A stretch of DNA of 64,000 nt, from NCBI GenBank assembly GCA_016787725.1, contig JAEUTZ010000005.1:260317-324316 (forward strand). The letters are read 5' to 3'. The position numbers and the translations under genes are program-made. Below, piece after piece: positions 8,724-17,823 of this stretch; the first letter of the stretch is position 1, and each line of letters begins with the position of its first letter. Under the pieces are notes generated by a model, which was not told where the DNA came from, did not search any database, and saw only the letters and a program-made list of their open reading frames with translations. The DNA comes from Cyclobacteriaceae bacterium (GTDB taxonomy: Bacteria; Bacteroidota; Bacteroidia; Cytophagales; Cyclobacteriaceae).

Positions 8724-9305
8724 ATGAAACCAACCAGAAAAATCATAGGGCGAACAGTAACGATGGCGGTGAGCCTGATGCTTTTGTCTATGCTAAGCCT
8801 TGCTCAGAGCTACAGCCTCTCGGGTTCACCAGTCATTACCATTGCCGGTACCTCCACCATGCACGATTGGACAATGACCTCCAATGAAGCAACGTGCCAG
8901 GCCACCTTCGAGACCGATGCCAGTGGCAACCCCACGAAAATCTCATCACTCGTAATCAACATTCAGGCTGAAAGTTTGAAAAGCGGCAAAGGGGCAATGG
9001 ATAAGAATGCGTACAACGCCCTGAAGACCGACAAAAACAAGCTGATCACCTTTCAGATTTCTGCAGCCCAGATTAATGGAAAGACCGTTAGCTCAAATGG
9101 CAATCTCACCATTGCGGGAACATCCAAACCCACCGAAGTGAGCGCCACCTTTGAAGTGTTGGGCGATAAGTCGGTTCAATTCAAAGGATCGAAGAAAATG
9201 AAGATGAGTGATTACAAAGTAGAGCCCCCTACATTCATGTTCGGCTCCATTAAAACCGGGGATGAAATTACCATCACTTACGAATTGAAACTATCTCCGA
9301 AATAA
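8724..9305 (+). CDS. YceI-like secreted lipid/polyprenyl-binding-fold protein
   Basis: 193 residues with a signal peptide (about 1-27, ending MLSLAQS) and one YceI lipocalin-like domain. Family signs are GTSTMHDWTM near the start, repeated short beta strands, GNLTIAGTSKP in the middle (the usual G-x-L-T-I-x-G-x-T-K/H turn) and DYKVEPPTFMFGSIKTGDEITI near the end. YceI proteins bind isoprenoid or fatty chains in the periplasm; the exact ligand here is unknown. It leads a unit with the barrel gene 50 bases downstream and has the Crp/Fnr-like box in its promoter region. The fold call is secure, the role open. Confidence 0.85.
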   Translation: MKPTRKIIGRTVTMAVSLMLLSMLSLAQSYSLSGSPVITIAGTSTMHDWTMTSNEATCQATFETDASGNPTKISSLVINIQAESLKSGKGAMDKNAYNALKTDKNKLITFQISAAQINGKTVSSNGNLTIAGTSKPTEVSATFEVLGDKSVQFKGSKKMKMSDYKVEPPTFMFGSIKTGDEITITYELKLSPK

Positions 9306-9355
9306 TCTTTAACACTAACTTCTTTAATACACATAACTCTTAAATTCTAACTTTT

Positions 9356-10867
9356 ATGAAAACACAAGTAGTAACTCTGAAAAGCCTGGTGATGACACTC
9401 GGGCTATTCATGCTGGCTGGCTGGGCGTATGCACAGCAAGCACCCATACAATATTGGAGACCTTATGACAAGCGCGGTATTAACGTGTTCGAGATTCAAA
9501 AAGACAAGGACACGGTTCAGTACGATGGATTCAAAGTGCGTTTTGGAGCTGGCTTTACACAAGGCTACCAAAGCATGAGCCATGAAAATGGTGCGAAAGC
9601 CGTTATTAATCCCACTACAGGCACGGGCGCAAGTTATGTCGAAACTTCCCCTGGCTCCGGTAGTTTTGTAAACCGTGCAACCGGTGCCCCGGCAACCGGA
9701 ATTGTACCAAACCCTGCCGTATATGGTGGTTACCTGGTCGGTACAACTCCTTATACCAATGTCAACGCCTTATATGAAATGGGTGGTGGTTTCCCGCTGG
9801 CACAGGCGAACTTCAACATTGACGTGCAACTGGCAGACGGTGTAAGCCTGAACCTGATTTCCTATATGTCATCTCACCACCACAACGAATTCTGGGTGAA
9901 AGGTGGATATCTGAAAGTAGATAAAATAAGCTTCCTAAAAAGTGAATTCCTGGATAACATGTGGAAAAACCTGACGCTGAAAGTTGGCCACATGGAAGTG
10001 AATTACGGAGATGCCCACTACCGCAGAAGCGATGGGGGCCACACTCTACAAAATCCCTGGATTGAAAATAACATCATGGATCAATTCAATACTGAAATTG
10101 GAGCAGAATTGTACTGGATGAAAAATGGCATCATTATTATGGGTGCATATACTGATGGTGAAATTCAAGGAAATATTTATAACCCATCTTTGCCAAATGT
10201 TTCAAAGCGTAACCCTTCCTTCTATGGTAAAGTTGGCTATGACAAGCAATTGCAAGATAATTTGCGTGTTCGTTTGACGGCTTCTGCTTACACCACCAAA
10301 TCCTCCATCAACAACACATTAATGGGTGGCGACCGTACGGGTTCTAACTATCAGTTTGTAATGGACAATACCACTGCCACGGTAACTACTGCTTACACTT
10401 CGGGTCGTTTTAATCCGGGGTATCGTGATAACATCACCGCTTATATGATTAATCCCTTTGTAAAATTTGGTGGCCTTGAATTCTTCGGTACGTGGGAATA
10501 TGCTAAAGGAAATAACGCGTTGGAAAATGGCGAGGGCTCTGCTTATGGTGATTTGAACAACCGTCAGACTCACCAAACTTCCGGAGAATTGATCTATCGG
10601 TTTGGCAAAACTGAAAATCTTTATGTTGGTGCACGCTACCAGACGCTCACTTCGAATCTCGCTTTTGGTCAGAGTGCAGCAGCAGCAGGAACCTTGTACC
10701 CCATCTCCATTGACCGCACCTCGATTGCAGCCGGCTGGTTCATTACCCGCAACGTATTGCTGAAGGGTGAGTACGTAACGCAGAAGTATGATGGTTATCC
10801 TGATACCGAAAGATTCTACGAAGGTAAATTCAATGGTTTCGTGATTCAGGGTGCGATCTCCTTCTAA
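9356..10867 (+). CDS. Outer-membrane beta-barrel (porin-like) protein
   Basis: 503 residues with a signal peptide (about 1-26, ending GWAYAQQ). The remainder is built of alternating strands with aromatic girdles, and the last residues (FVIQGAISF) form a canonical C-terminal barrel strand ending in phenylalanine for BAM recognition. Features such as VKGGYLKVDKI, LKVGHMEVNYGD and NLYVGARYQ resemble phosphate-selective or alginate-type porins, but no substrate can be assigned. It starts 50 bases after the YceI gene and ends in a strong terminator, so the two probably form one transcript under the Crp/Fnr-like box. A role in uptake of a small anionic or hydrophobic compound is only a guess. Confidence 0.75.
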   Translation: MKTQVVTLKSLVMTLGLFMLAGWAYAQQAPIQYWRPYDKRGINVFEIQKDKDTVQYDGFKVRFGAGFTQGYQSMSHENGAKAVINPTTGTGASYVETSPGSGSFVNRATGAPATGIVPNPAVYGGYLVGTTPYTNVNALYEMGGGFPLAQANFNIDVQLADGVSLNLISYMSSHHHNEFWVKGGYLKVDKISFLKSEFLDNMWKNLTLKVGHMEVNYGDAHYRRSDGGHTLQNPWIENNIMDQFNTEIGAELYWMKNGIIIMGAYTDGEIQGNIYNPSLPNVSKRNPSFYGKVGYDKQLQDNLRVRLTASAYTTKSSINNTLMGGDRTGSNYQFVMDNTTATVTTAYTSGRFNPGYRDNITAYMINPFVKFGGLEFFGTWEYAKGNNALENGEGSAYGDLNNRQTHQTSGELIYRFGKTENLYVGARYQTLTSNLAFGQSAAAAGTLYPISIDRTSIAAGWFITRNVLLKGEYVTQKYDGYPDTERFYEGKFNGFVIQGAISF

Positions 10868-10890
10868 GAGGTTGGTGTAAATGGTTAGTG

Positions 10891-10919
10891 AGTTCCGGTC
10901 GTAAGGCCGGAACTTTTTT
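10891..10919 (+). terminator. Intrinsic terminator after the barrel gene
   Basis: Arms AGTTCCGG (10891-10898) and CCGGAACT (10907-10914) form an 8-base GC-rich stem with an 8-base loop, followed by a T-run to 10919. It marks the end of the YceI/barrel transcript. Confidence 0.9.
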
Positions 10920-10954
10920 CATACAAGGAACATTCCGTACCTTCGAGTCGGTTT

Positions 10955-11563
10955 ATGAAGGCTTTGATTGGAATATGGGTGGGGTTAGTGGTGAGCGCTT
11001 TTACGCCAACTTATGAGACTCCTGTTCTCATACATCGCTTTATTGTGCAACCCTCCAGCAAACTCATCATTTCCGGTAAAACCAATGTCAACGCCTTTCA
11101 ATGCGCATCCGCTTACTGCGGCCGGGATACGTTAATCTTGCACGAGGGTGGTCCTAGTGGAAGACCTGTCTTTGAAAAAGGGTATGTTGGCCTCGATGCC
11201 TCATCTTTTGACTGCGGCCTGGCATTAATGACGAACGATTTCAATAAAACCATTAAGGCCAAAGAGTATCCCTCCATTTCCATAGATTTCATTTCGTTTG
11301 AGCGTGTTCCCGTCTATGGATGTACGGAGGAACGATTTAAAGGAAGGTTAAAAATCTCGTTAGGAGGGGTTACCAATTCATTTGAGGTTGACTGCTCCAT
11401 CGAAGCGAAAAGCAATGGTTTAATTCATCTAAAAGGCGGTCGAAGGTTTGTATTTTCGGATTTTAAGCTGCAAGCGCCCACCCGCATGATGGGCATGGTT
11501 AAAGTAGCCGAATCGCTGGATGTAAATTTTCATCTCATATTGATGCTGGATCCGAACTCCTGA
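10955..11563 (+). CDS. Second YceI-like protein, cysteine-containing
   Basis: 202 residues, short N-terminal hydrophobic export signal (about 1-17). The rest follows the YceI pattern: strand pairs, IKAKEYPSISIDFISF (the residues about to be shielded by the barrel), GRLKISLGGVTNSFEVDCS, and FSDFKLQAPTRMMGMVKVAESLDVNF near the end, which parallels the end of the 8724 protein. Unlike that paralogue it carries five cysteines (in NAFQCASAYCGRD, SFDCG, YGCTE and VDCS), which could make disulfides. It sits 35 bases upstream of the protease gene on the same strand, so the two may be cotranscribed. Ligand and role unknown. Confidence 0.7.
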   Translation: MKALIGIWVGLVVSAFTPTYETPVLIHRFIVQPSSKLIISGKTNVNAFQCASAYCGRDTLILHEGGPSGRPVFEKGYVGLDASSFDCGLALMTNDFNKTIKAKEYPSISIDFISFERVPVYGCTEERFKGRLKISLGGVTNSFEVDCSIEAKSNGLIHLKGGRRFVFSDFKLQAPTRMMGMVKVAESLDVNFHLILMLDPNS

Positions 11564-11597
11564 ACCAACTCATCCTGCAACCTGTTATTCCTATCGC

Positions 11598-12677
11598 GTG
11601 AAGTACAAGTTATTTATTGGAAAGATCTCCGGAATAAAAATTTTCGTTCACTGGACGTTTGCCCTGCTGATTGCCTATGTCGTTTACAACGATATAAAAG
11701 CCGGTTTAGGGACCACCGAGATCCTTTGGTCAGTGGCATTCATCTTTGCCTTGTTTGGATGTGTTACCTTACATGAATTAGGTCACTCGCTTACCGCACA
11801 ACGTTACCACATTAAAACCCGCGACATTACGCTGTTGCCTATTGGTGGGGTTGCCAGCCTGGAGGCCATTCCTGAGAAACCAAAAGAAGAACTATTAATC
11901 ACCTTAGCCGGACCTTTAGTCAACGTTGCTATCGCGCTCATCCTGCTTCCGTTCGTTCACTGGCCCGATACAACCGAGGCTTTGCAGGAACTGAGCAACG
12001 TAAACGGAAACAATTTCATCATGTCCTTGCTGAGTGTCAATGTGACCCTGGCCGTTTTCAATATGATTCCGGCATTTCCTATGGATGGTGGCCGGATATT
12101 GCGAGCCTTGCTGGCCTATAAACTGGATCGCGTTAAAGCCACCCGCATTGCAGCGGGCATCGGGCAGGCTGTCGCTGTGGTTTTTGTAATTCTGGGATTC
12201 TATGGCAATCCCTTTCTTGTTTTTATCGGGATTTTCATATTTCTGGGCGCACAAGGAGAAGCCCGGTACGCAGCCGGCCGGGCTTTGGTTAAGGGCGTTA
12301 CCTTAAAACAAGTGATGATGCGCGAGATTCCGGCCCTGGAATCCCATCTTACCATTCGTGATGCGGCTCAACAATTATTACAAGGACAAAACAAAAATTT
12401 CATTGTGCTCACCAATAACAACCCAGTGGGAACGCTTACACATAGCGATATCATCAAAGCGCTGGGGGAACAGGGAGAGAATGCCCTGGTAGAAAATGCA
12501 ATGGATAAAGAACTAATTTCCTTGCCAGCTGACACCTCGCTGGAAGATGGGTTGAAGCAATTACAACTAAGTCGTAAACCCCTTGCCCTGGTTACCCACC
12601 AGGGGAGCATGATTGGTATTGTAGATGCTCAGAATATTGCTGAGTTTCTCTTGATCAAACAAGCGCAGAAAAACTGA
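11598..12677 (+). CDS. Membrane-embedded site-2-type metalloprotease (M50) with two CBS domains
   Basis: 359 residues starting at GTG. The membrane domain (about 1-220) has the zinc motif HELGH (about residues 57-61) and the second motif PAFPMDGGR (about 155), with the usual six or so hydrophobic segments. The C-terminal 130 residues are a tandem CBS pair, a nucleotide- or energy-sensing module. This matches the S2P/Rv2625-like M50 peptidase plus CBS class, which cuts transmembrane segments in the membrane; the natural target is unknown. Its TGA stop directly abuts the stop of hypE on the other strand, with no gap. No anti-sigma factor or membrane regulator lies beside it. Confidence 0.88.
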   Translation: MKYKLFIGKISGIKIFVHWTFALLIAYVVYNDIKAGLGTTEILWSVAFIFALFGCVTLHELGHSLTAQRYHIKTRDITLLPIGGVASLEAIPEKPKEELLITLAGPLVNVAIALILLPFVHWPDTTEALQELSNVNGNNFIMSLLSVNVTLAVFNMIPAFPMDGGRILRALLAYKLDRVKATRIAAGIGQAVAVVFVILGFYGNPFLVFIGIFIFLGAQGEARYAAGRALVKGVTLKQVMMREIPALESHLTIRDAAQQLLQGQNKNFIVLTNNNPVGTLTHSDIIKALGEQGENALVENAMDKELISLPADTSLEDGLKQLQLSRKPLALVTHQGSMIGIVDAQNIAEFLLIKQAQKN

Positions 12678-13730
12678 TCAACAAATGCGGGGTAATTGTT
12701 CTCCCGGCAACATCGTTACCACTCTGCGGCCACCGATTTTACTTTTTAATACAACCTGTCCGGGATGACCAGCAATTACCTCCCCGATGATGGCGGCTGT
12801 TGAAAATTCTGTTTTAAGAATTTGTAAAGCCCTTTCAGAAAATTGAGGTGACACAATTGAAATAAATACTCCTTCGTTGGCCACATACAATGGATCTAAC
12901 CCCAGCATTTCGCAAGCGCCTTCCACTTGCTCATCCATGGGAATATGGCTTTGAACCAATTCAATACCCACTCCCGCCTGACTTGCCACTTCCTGCAACA
13001 CCGTGGCCACGCCTCCTCTTGTCGGATCACGGAGAAAGTGAATCGCTTCCCCACATTCATCCAACAACTTTCTTACGATCATATGGAGAGGTCGAGTATC
13101 ACTCGTGATGCTGGTTTCAAATTCAAGACCTTGCCTGACTGACAGGATGGCCACACCATGCTGGGCAATGGGAGCATTTACCAAAATCTTATCGCCCGGT
13201 TGAATTTGTGAAATCCGGATTTTTGCCCGTGGGTGAATTGCCCCGATGCCCGAGGTGTTGATAAAGAGCTTGTCGCCTTTACCCCGCTCAACAACTTTTG
13301 TGTCGCCCGTTACAATGGGAACACCCGCTGCTTCGCTGGCCTTTTTGATTCCCAGAAGTACTTCCCAAAATTCATTCATGGTAAGGCCCTCTTCTATAAT
13401 AAACGCCAGGGAAAGATACTGAGGCATGGCACCACACATGGCCACATCATTGATGGAACCATTAACTGCCAGCTCACCGATATTTCCACCCGGAAAAAAG
13501 ATTGGTGAGATTACGTAACTATCCGTACTGAATGCAACCGGGCCCGATAGGTTCAGACTGGCACCATCGTGCTGTTCATTGAGTAAGGGGTTCTTCAAAA
13601 TGGTAAACACCCCCGCCTTTAACAAGCGATGTGTTAATAACCCCCCGCTGCCATGGCCCAACGTAATTACCTCAAAATCCAATTTTGGAAGTGGGCAATT
13701 CAGTTGAACGGAAAGCTGAGTTGGATTCAT
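12678..13730 (-). CDS. hypE: Hydrogenase maturation protein HypE (carbamoyl dehydratase)
   Basis: 350 residues. HypE accepts the carbamoyl group from HypF on its terminal cysteine and dehydrates it to a thiocyanate, the source of the cyanide ligands of the [NiFe] iron. The essential C-terminal PRIC is present as the last four residues. The PurM-like ATP-binding fold shows LGHGSGG near residue 25, VAFSTDSYV, GDTKVVE and DPTRGGVATVLQE. It is last in the eight-gene maturation operon, 62 bases after hypD. The length and C-terminus are intact, so it should be functional. Confidence 0.96.
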   Translation of the reverse strand: MNPTQLSVQLNCPLPKLDFEVITLGHGSGGLLTHRLLKAGVFTILKNPLLNEQHDGASLNLSGPVAFSTDSYVISPIFFPGGNIGELAVNGSINDVAMCGAMPQYLSLAFIIEEGLTMNEFWEVLLGIKKASEAAGVPIVTGDTKVVERGKGDKLFINTSGIGAIHPRAKIRISQIQPGDKILVNAPIAQHGVAILSVRQGLEFETSITSDTRPLHMIVRKLLDECGEAIHFLRDPTRGGVATVLQEVASQAGVGIELVQSHIPMDEQVEGACEMLGLDPLYVANEGVFISIVSPQFSERALQILKTEFSTAAIIGEVIAGHPGQVVLKSKIGGRRVVTMLPGEQLPRIC

Positions 13731-13792
13731 TGATTTAATTGCCTACAAAAATACCGATTGATAAAGAATCTAGCCCTTCGTTTTCTTCTGGA

Positions 13793-14896
13793 TCACCTTT
13801 CCTCAACCAGATTACTATTTGAATAGTGATAGTATGCCGCACAAGACCCCTCACTGCTTACCATCGGTGCACCTTGCGGATGCTCAGGGTTGCAGGCGTG
13901 ACCAAATAAAGGACAGTCAAAGGGTTTTTTCTTTCCCTTCATAATTTCTCCGGCAATGCAGCTCTTATTCTCCCTCTCTTCTATTGGCTGCAGTTTAAAT
14001 TTTATTCGCGCATTGTATGCACGAAACCGATCGTTCACCTCCCAGCCGCTGGAAGGAATGGTGCCAATGCCCCGCCAATCGCGATCGGACACATCAAATA
14101 CCTGATCGATCGTACCTTTCGCCAACAGGTTGCCCTCCTGCTGAACCACTCTGGCATATTGATTCTCCACCATGGCAACACCCCGCTCCAGTTGCCGAAT
14201 GGCCATGTATATTCCTTGTAATAAATCCACCGGTTCGAATCCGGTAACAACAATCGGCACTTTGTATTTCTCAGCAATGGGATAGTACTCATCAATTCCC
14301 ATGATGGTACATACATGGCCGGCCGCCAAGAAAGCATTTACGGTGGTTTCGGGATCGGAAAGAATTGCTTCCATAGCCGGAGGCACCAACACGTGCGATG
14401 CCAGGATGCTGTAGTTGTTGACTTTCGACTTCGCAGCGTGAATAACTGAAAGTGCATTGGCCGGTGCAGTAGTTTCAAATCCGACAGCAAAAAACACTAC
14501 TTCTTTTGTCGGATTATCGATCGCCAGCTTCACGGCTTCCAACGGAGAATAAACCATTCGCACATCACCACCGTGAGCCTTTACTTCCAATAAACTCGAT
14601 GTTGAACCTGGCACACGCAACATATCTCCAAACGAACAAAGAATAACTTCCGGCCGGGTGGCCAGCATAATGGCTTCATCGATGATGCTGATGGGGGTTA
14701 CGCATACCGGGCAGCCCGGACCATGAACCATTGTAACTTCTTTGGGCAGCATTTGTAAGATCCCATTTTTCACCAGGCTGTGTGTCTGGCCGCCACAAAC
14801 CTCCATGACTGTCCAGGGGCGGGTAACCAGCAACCTGATCTCATGGATTAACTCCTTTACGAGTTCGGCATTGCGGTATTCGGTTAAGAACTTCAT
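13793..14896 (-). CDS. hypD: Hydrogenase formation protein HypD
   Basis: 367 residues. HypD is the [4Fe-4S] scaffold on which, together with HypC, the Fe(CN)2CO unit is built. All diagnostic motifs are seen: VCGGQTH (about 35), HGPGCPVC (about 58), [11 protein letters not shown] (about 140), and the C-terminal cluster-binding [25 protein letters not shown] split here over its conserved cysteines. It starts four bases inside the preceding membrane-protein gene (ATGA overlap at 14893-14896), implying translational coupling. The gap to hypE is 62 bases. Confidence 0.97.
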   Translation of the reverse strand: MKFLTEYRNAELVKELIHEIRLLVTRPWTVMEVCGGQTHSLVKNGILQMLPKEVTMVHGPGCPVCVTPISIIDEAIMLATRPEVILCSFGDMLRVPGSTSSLLEVKAHGGDVRMVYSPLEAVKLAIDNPTKEVVFFAVGFETTAPANALSVIHAAKSKVNNYSILASHVLVPPAMEAILSDPETTVNAFLAAGHVCTIMGIDEYYPIAEKYKVPIVVTGFEPVDLLQGIYMAIRQLERGVAMVENQYARVVQQEGNLLAKGTIDQVFDVSDRDWRGIGTIPSSGWEVNDRFRAYNARIKFKLQPIEERENKSCIAGEIMKGKKKPFDCPLFGHACNPEHPQGAPMVSSEGSCAAYYHYSNSNLVEER

Positions 14897-15246
14897 GTAT
14901 GATGCCGGTTACGATAGAACCAAACTGCTAAATACAGAACCCCGGTCACGAAAAGAGGTCCTGAGATCGCTAAAATCCAGGGAAGAAAATCCCTTGCCAT
15001 ATAGCCATAGAACAGGCTTAACAATACAAAGACAATCCCAATCATCCACTCCTTTTTCCAGAAAAGGATCAGGATTATGAGAATGATAAACGTAGGGATC
15101 AAATGTATAAAAAGGTCACTGATCATTTGCCCCAAATTTTTCTCGTCCTGAAATACATCCAGTGCAAACATGCTGATGAACACCGCGAAGAGTATGGCAA
15201 GTACTCTTGGTATCCAGATCAGCCATTCTGTATTTCGCGGTTTCAC
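14893..15246 (-). CDS. Unassigned four-helix membrane protein inserted between hypC and hypD
   Basis: 117 residues, mostly hydrophobic: about four membrane segments ([67 protein letters not shown]) with short polar turns and a basic C-terminus. It resembles small stand-alone DUF-type four-TM proteins of bacteria, but I cannot name a family with confidence. The start overlaps the hypC stop (ATGA at 15243-15246), and the stop overlaps the hypD start (14893-14896), so it is tightly coupled on both sides. It could be a casual insertion or a helper such as a metal or membrane-assembly factor; no function is claimed. Confidence 0.75.
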   Translation of the reverse strand: MKPRNTEWLIWIPRVLAILFAVFISMFALDVFQDEKNLGQMISDLFIHLIPTFIILIILILFWKKEWMIGIVFVLLSLFYGYMARDFLPWILAISGPLFVTGVLYLAVWFYRNRHHT

Positions 15247-15515
15247 GGTCCTCTGGTTTTAATTTCCTCAGATGTCAGGTCATTCAATTCGCCAATCTGC
15301 CGGATATACTCAAACGTTTTTAGGGCCTCCTCTTCATCCACAACACTAATTGCTACGCCCACATGCACCAATACATAATCACCAACCTGAGCGTGGGGTA
15401 CCATGGATAAATTAACCTCCTTCATAATTCCGCCAAAAGAAACTCTTCCAAACCGAAACGTATCATCCAGTTGTCCGGTGATCGTGGTTAGTTTTCCTGG
15501 TATGGCGAGACACAT
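15243..15515 (-). CDS. hypC: Hydrogenase assembly chaperone HypC
   Basis: 90 residues beginning MCLAIPG, whose Cys2 (after formyl-Met removal) holds the iron group during [NiFe] cofactor assembly. The OB-like body reads VSFGGIMKEVNL and VGDYVLVHVGVAISVVDEEEA, as in the HypC/HupF family. HypC carries the Fe(CN)2CO unit from HypD to the large subunit. It is one base downstream of hypF and overlaps the next gene by four bases. It would serve the large subunit at 20529 across the divergent promoter. Confidence 0.96.
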   Translation of the reverse strand: MCLAIPGKLTTITGQLDDTFRFGRVSFGGIMKEVNLSMVPHAQVGDYVLVHVGVAISVVDEEEALKTFEYIRQIGELNDLTSEEIKTRGP

Positions 15516-15516
15516 A

Positions 15517-17823
15517 TCATGTGGTGATTAAATTCTCTTCCATTTCAACTTGCTGATGTGGTCGATTTATTCCTGCCCAGGTTACTTGGCCAAGACAAAC
15601 ACTTTCGTCATTGGGCGAAAGCTCAATCGGGAAATACAATTGAGCTTGGTCCTGTAATTTCTCTTCGATCAACTCAACCAACAGACGGTTTTGAAAAACC
15701 CCTCCGCTGAAAGCAATCTTCTGAATCGCAAGTCGGCTTGCAATATCAAAAATGGTATCTGCTAGAAATGCGTGAAACTTAAACGCGATTTGCTCATGGG
15801 GAATAGCCGCTTCCAAATCCTTCAGGATTTGTTGCATCAGGTTCGCTACGCTTAGGTCACTTCCCACCCAGACTACCTTGTACCGGGATAAACAGTTTCC
15901 CTTTGTTGCCAGTGTTTCCAGATGCATGGCGGCTTCTCCTTCATAGGAATTGTAATCATCGATCCCCAGCATGGAAGCAACCGCATCGAACAAACGACCC
16001 ATGCTGGACGTTCTGATTGTTGGTTTTGATTGAAACCATTTTTGGTAATATGCCCATTCTGCATTCTTAAATTTCTTACGAACAAACTCTACTGTTTCAT
16101 ACTTCAATTGATGACAAGCCGATAACGCTGATAACCTGGGTTCCCGGGCCATCGAGTCGCCAGGCGTAACAGGGAAATATTGAAGGTGGGCAACGCGGTC
16201 TAATCTATGTTGTTGATACTTAAAGAACTCACCGCCCCAGATCTGTCCATCCTCACCGAAGCCGGTGCCATCCCAGACAACGCACAAAACAGGTTCGGGA
16301 GTGTATAATAATTTATTTTCAGCCAATACTGACCAGGCGTGTGCCTGATGGTGAAAAATCTTCTCTACTGGAATTCCCCAGCGAAAAGCCAATTGATTTC
16401 CTAATTCTGAAGAAAAATAACCGGGGTGGGCATCTACAAGAATGCGTTGGGGTTTGATCCGCAGTAAATCCATCAGGTGGTGGATGGTGCGCTGATAGTA
16501 TTGTTGGCTCTCATAACTTTCAAGGTCGCCCAGGTATTGACTGATGTAAACCCGACCATGTGCCTGCAGGGCAAAAGCACTTTTCAGGTCTGCGCCCATA
16601 GCAAGAATACATTCCTGTGTTGGCGCAACATTTGGATTCAAAAAAGTTGGGGCAAATCCGCGCGACCTGCGAATGATCAAACGGTTATGGTTAGTAAATC
16701 GTAGTACACTGTCGTCTTGGGCAATTTCAATGGCCCGATCGTGCATGACAATGGCGTCCGCTATCGCCATCAGCTCTTCGAAAGCGTGTTGATCTTCATA
16801 GATAATTGGCGACCCATTTACATTACCACTGGTTGCTACCACGGGTTTGTTCCAGGCTTGCAGCAAGAGCTCAAACAGGGCCGTGTAAGGAAGCATGGCA
16901 CCAATCTGCTCCAGTCCGGGTGCGATTTTGCTTAAACAAATTCCCGAGACTTGATTCTTCTTTGCCTTGAGTAATACGATTGGGCTTTGAATGCTGGTTA
17001 ATGCCTTTTGCTCCCGCTCGCTGATGATCGCATCTCCGCTCAGGGATTCAATATTCGGATACATCAAGGCAAACGGCTTTGTGGGTCGGTGTTTTCGATC
17101 CCTTAAATTTTGTATAGCCTTGGGATTAGTAGCGTCTGTGATCAGCAAATATCCTCCGATGCCCTTTACAGCAACGATTTTACCACCTGCCAGATAGGAA
17201 ATTAATTTTTCCAGACTCCCGCTCCAGTTTCTGGAAATAATCTTACCCGCTTTATCGAGCAATTGAAGTGGAATTGTACAATCTGGACAAGAATTCGTTT
17301 GAGAAAAATGTCTGCGGTTGAACGGATCATGGTATTCCCGAGTACAAGGCAAACACATTTTAAATTCCTCCATGGCTGTGGTGTGCCGATCATAGGGTAA
17401 TGATTTTAGAATGGAATAGCGTGGTCCGCAGTGAGTACATGTTGTAAAGGGGTATTGAAACCTGCTGTTTTCGAGACTTGTAATTTCTTTCCGGCAATCT
17501 TCACATAAGCCCAGATCAGGCGTTATTAGCATATTCGGTTTGCCCAGGGGGTTGCTTTCCAAAATTTGAAAGTCTTGTGCCTGGAGGGGTTCAATATCAT
17601 AGCCCATGAATTCCGTTATGTGTGATTCAACCGGGGCCTCCATCCGCAACCTGGTTAAAAACAGTGCTGTCTGGCTCGCTTTGCCTCCGGCTTCAATATG
17701 CACTCCGTCAACATCATTGCGCACCCAGCCTTTTACCTGAAGTTCCTGAGCAAGCTTAAAAACAAAGGGTCGAAAGCCAACCCCCTGCACCATGCCGCTA
17801 ATATTTACATGCACCCACCTCAT
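15517..17823 (-). CDS. hypF: Carbamoyltransferase HypF
   Basis: 768 residues from the ATG at 17823, which overlaps the hypB stop as ATGA; an in-frame start 14 codons further up exists but would lie inside hypB. HypF makes the carbamoyl adenylate from carbamoyl phosphate and ATP and loads HypE. Domains in order: acylphosphatase (GMVQGVGFRPF, 1-90), four CxxC zinc-finger pairs (CEDC, CTHC, CLPC, CPDC, about 105-185), YrdC-like domain (about 200-380) and Kae1-like carbamoyltransferase with HHQAHAW, VVWDGTGFGEDG and FSGGVFQNRLL. All catalytic elements look intact. The gene precedes hypC by one base. Confidence 0.96.
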   Translation of the reverse strand: MRWVHVNISGMVQGVGFRPFVFKLAQELQVKGWVRNDVDGVHIEAGGKASQTALFLTRLRMEAPVESHITEFMGYDIEPLQAQDFQILESNPLGKPNMLITPDLGLCEDCRKEITSLENSRFQYPFTTCTHCGPRYSILKSLPYDRHTTAMEEFKMCLPCTREYHDPFNRRHFSQTNSCPDCTIPLQLLDKAGKIISRNWSGSLEKLISYLAGGKIVAVKGIGGYLLITDATNPKAIQNLRDRKHRPTKPFALMYPNIESLSGDAIISEREQKALTSIQSPIVLLKAKKNQVSGICLSKIAPGLEQIGAMLPYTALFELLLQAWNKPVVATSGNVNGSPIIYEDQHAFEELMAIADAIVMHDRAIEIAQDDSVLRFTNHNRLIIRRSRGFAPTFLNPNVAPTQECILAMGADLKSAFALQAHGRVYISQYLGDLESYESQQYYQRTIHHLMDLLRIKPQRILVDAHPGYFSSELGNQLAFRWGIPVEKIFHHQAHAWSVLAENKLLYTPEPVLCVVWDGTGFGEDGQIWGGEFFKYQQHRLDRVAHLQYFPVTPGDSMAREPRLSALSACHQLKYETVEFVRKKFKNAEWAYYQKWFQSKPTIRTSSMGRLFDAVASMLGIDDYNSYEGEAAMHLETLATKGNCLSRYKVVWVGSDLSVANLMQQILKDLEAAIPHEQIAFKFHAFLADTIFDIASRLAIQKIAFSGGVFQNRLLVELIEEKLQDQAQLYFPIELSPNDESVCLGQVTWAGINRPHQQVEMEENLITT

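Noticed and set aside
14230..14250. tRNA T-arm-like sequence GGTTCGAATCC
   Set aside because: It lies inside hypD on the plus strand, and no anticodon arm, acceptor stem or CCA end surrounds it. Coding constraint explains the match.
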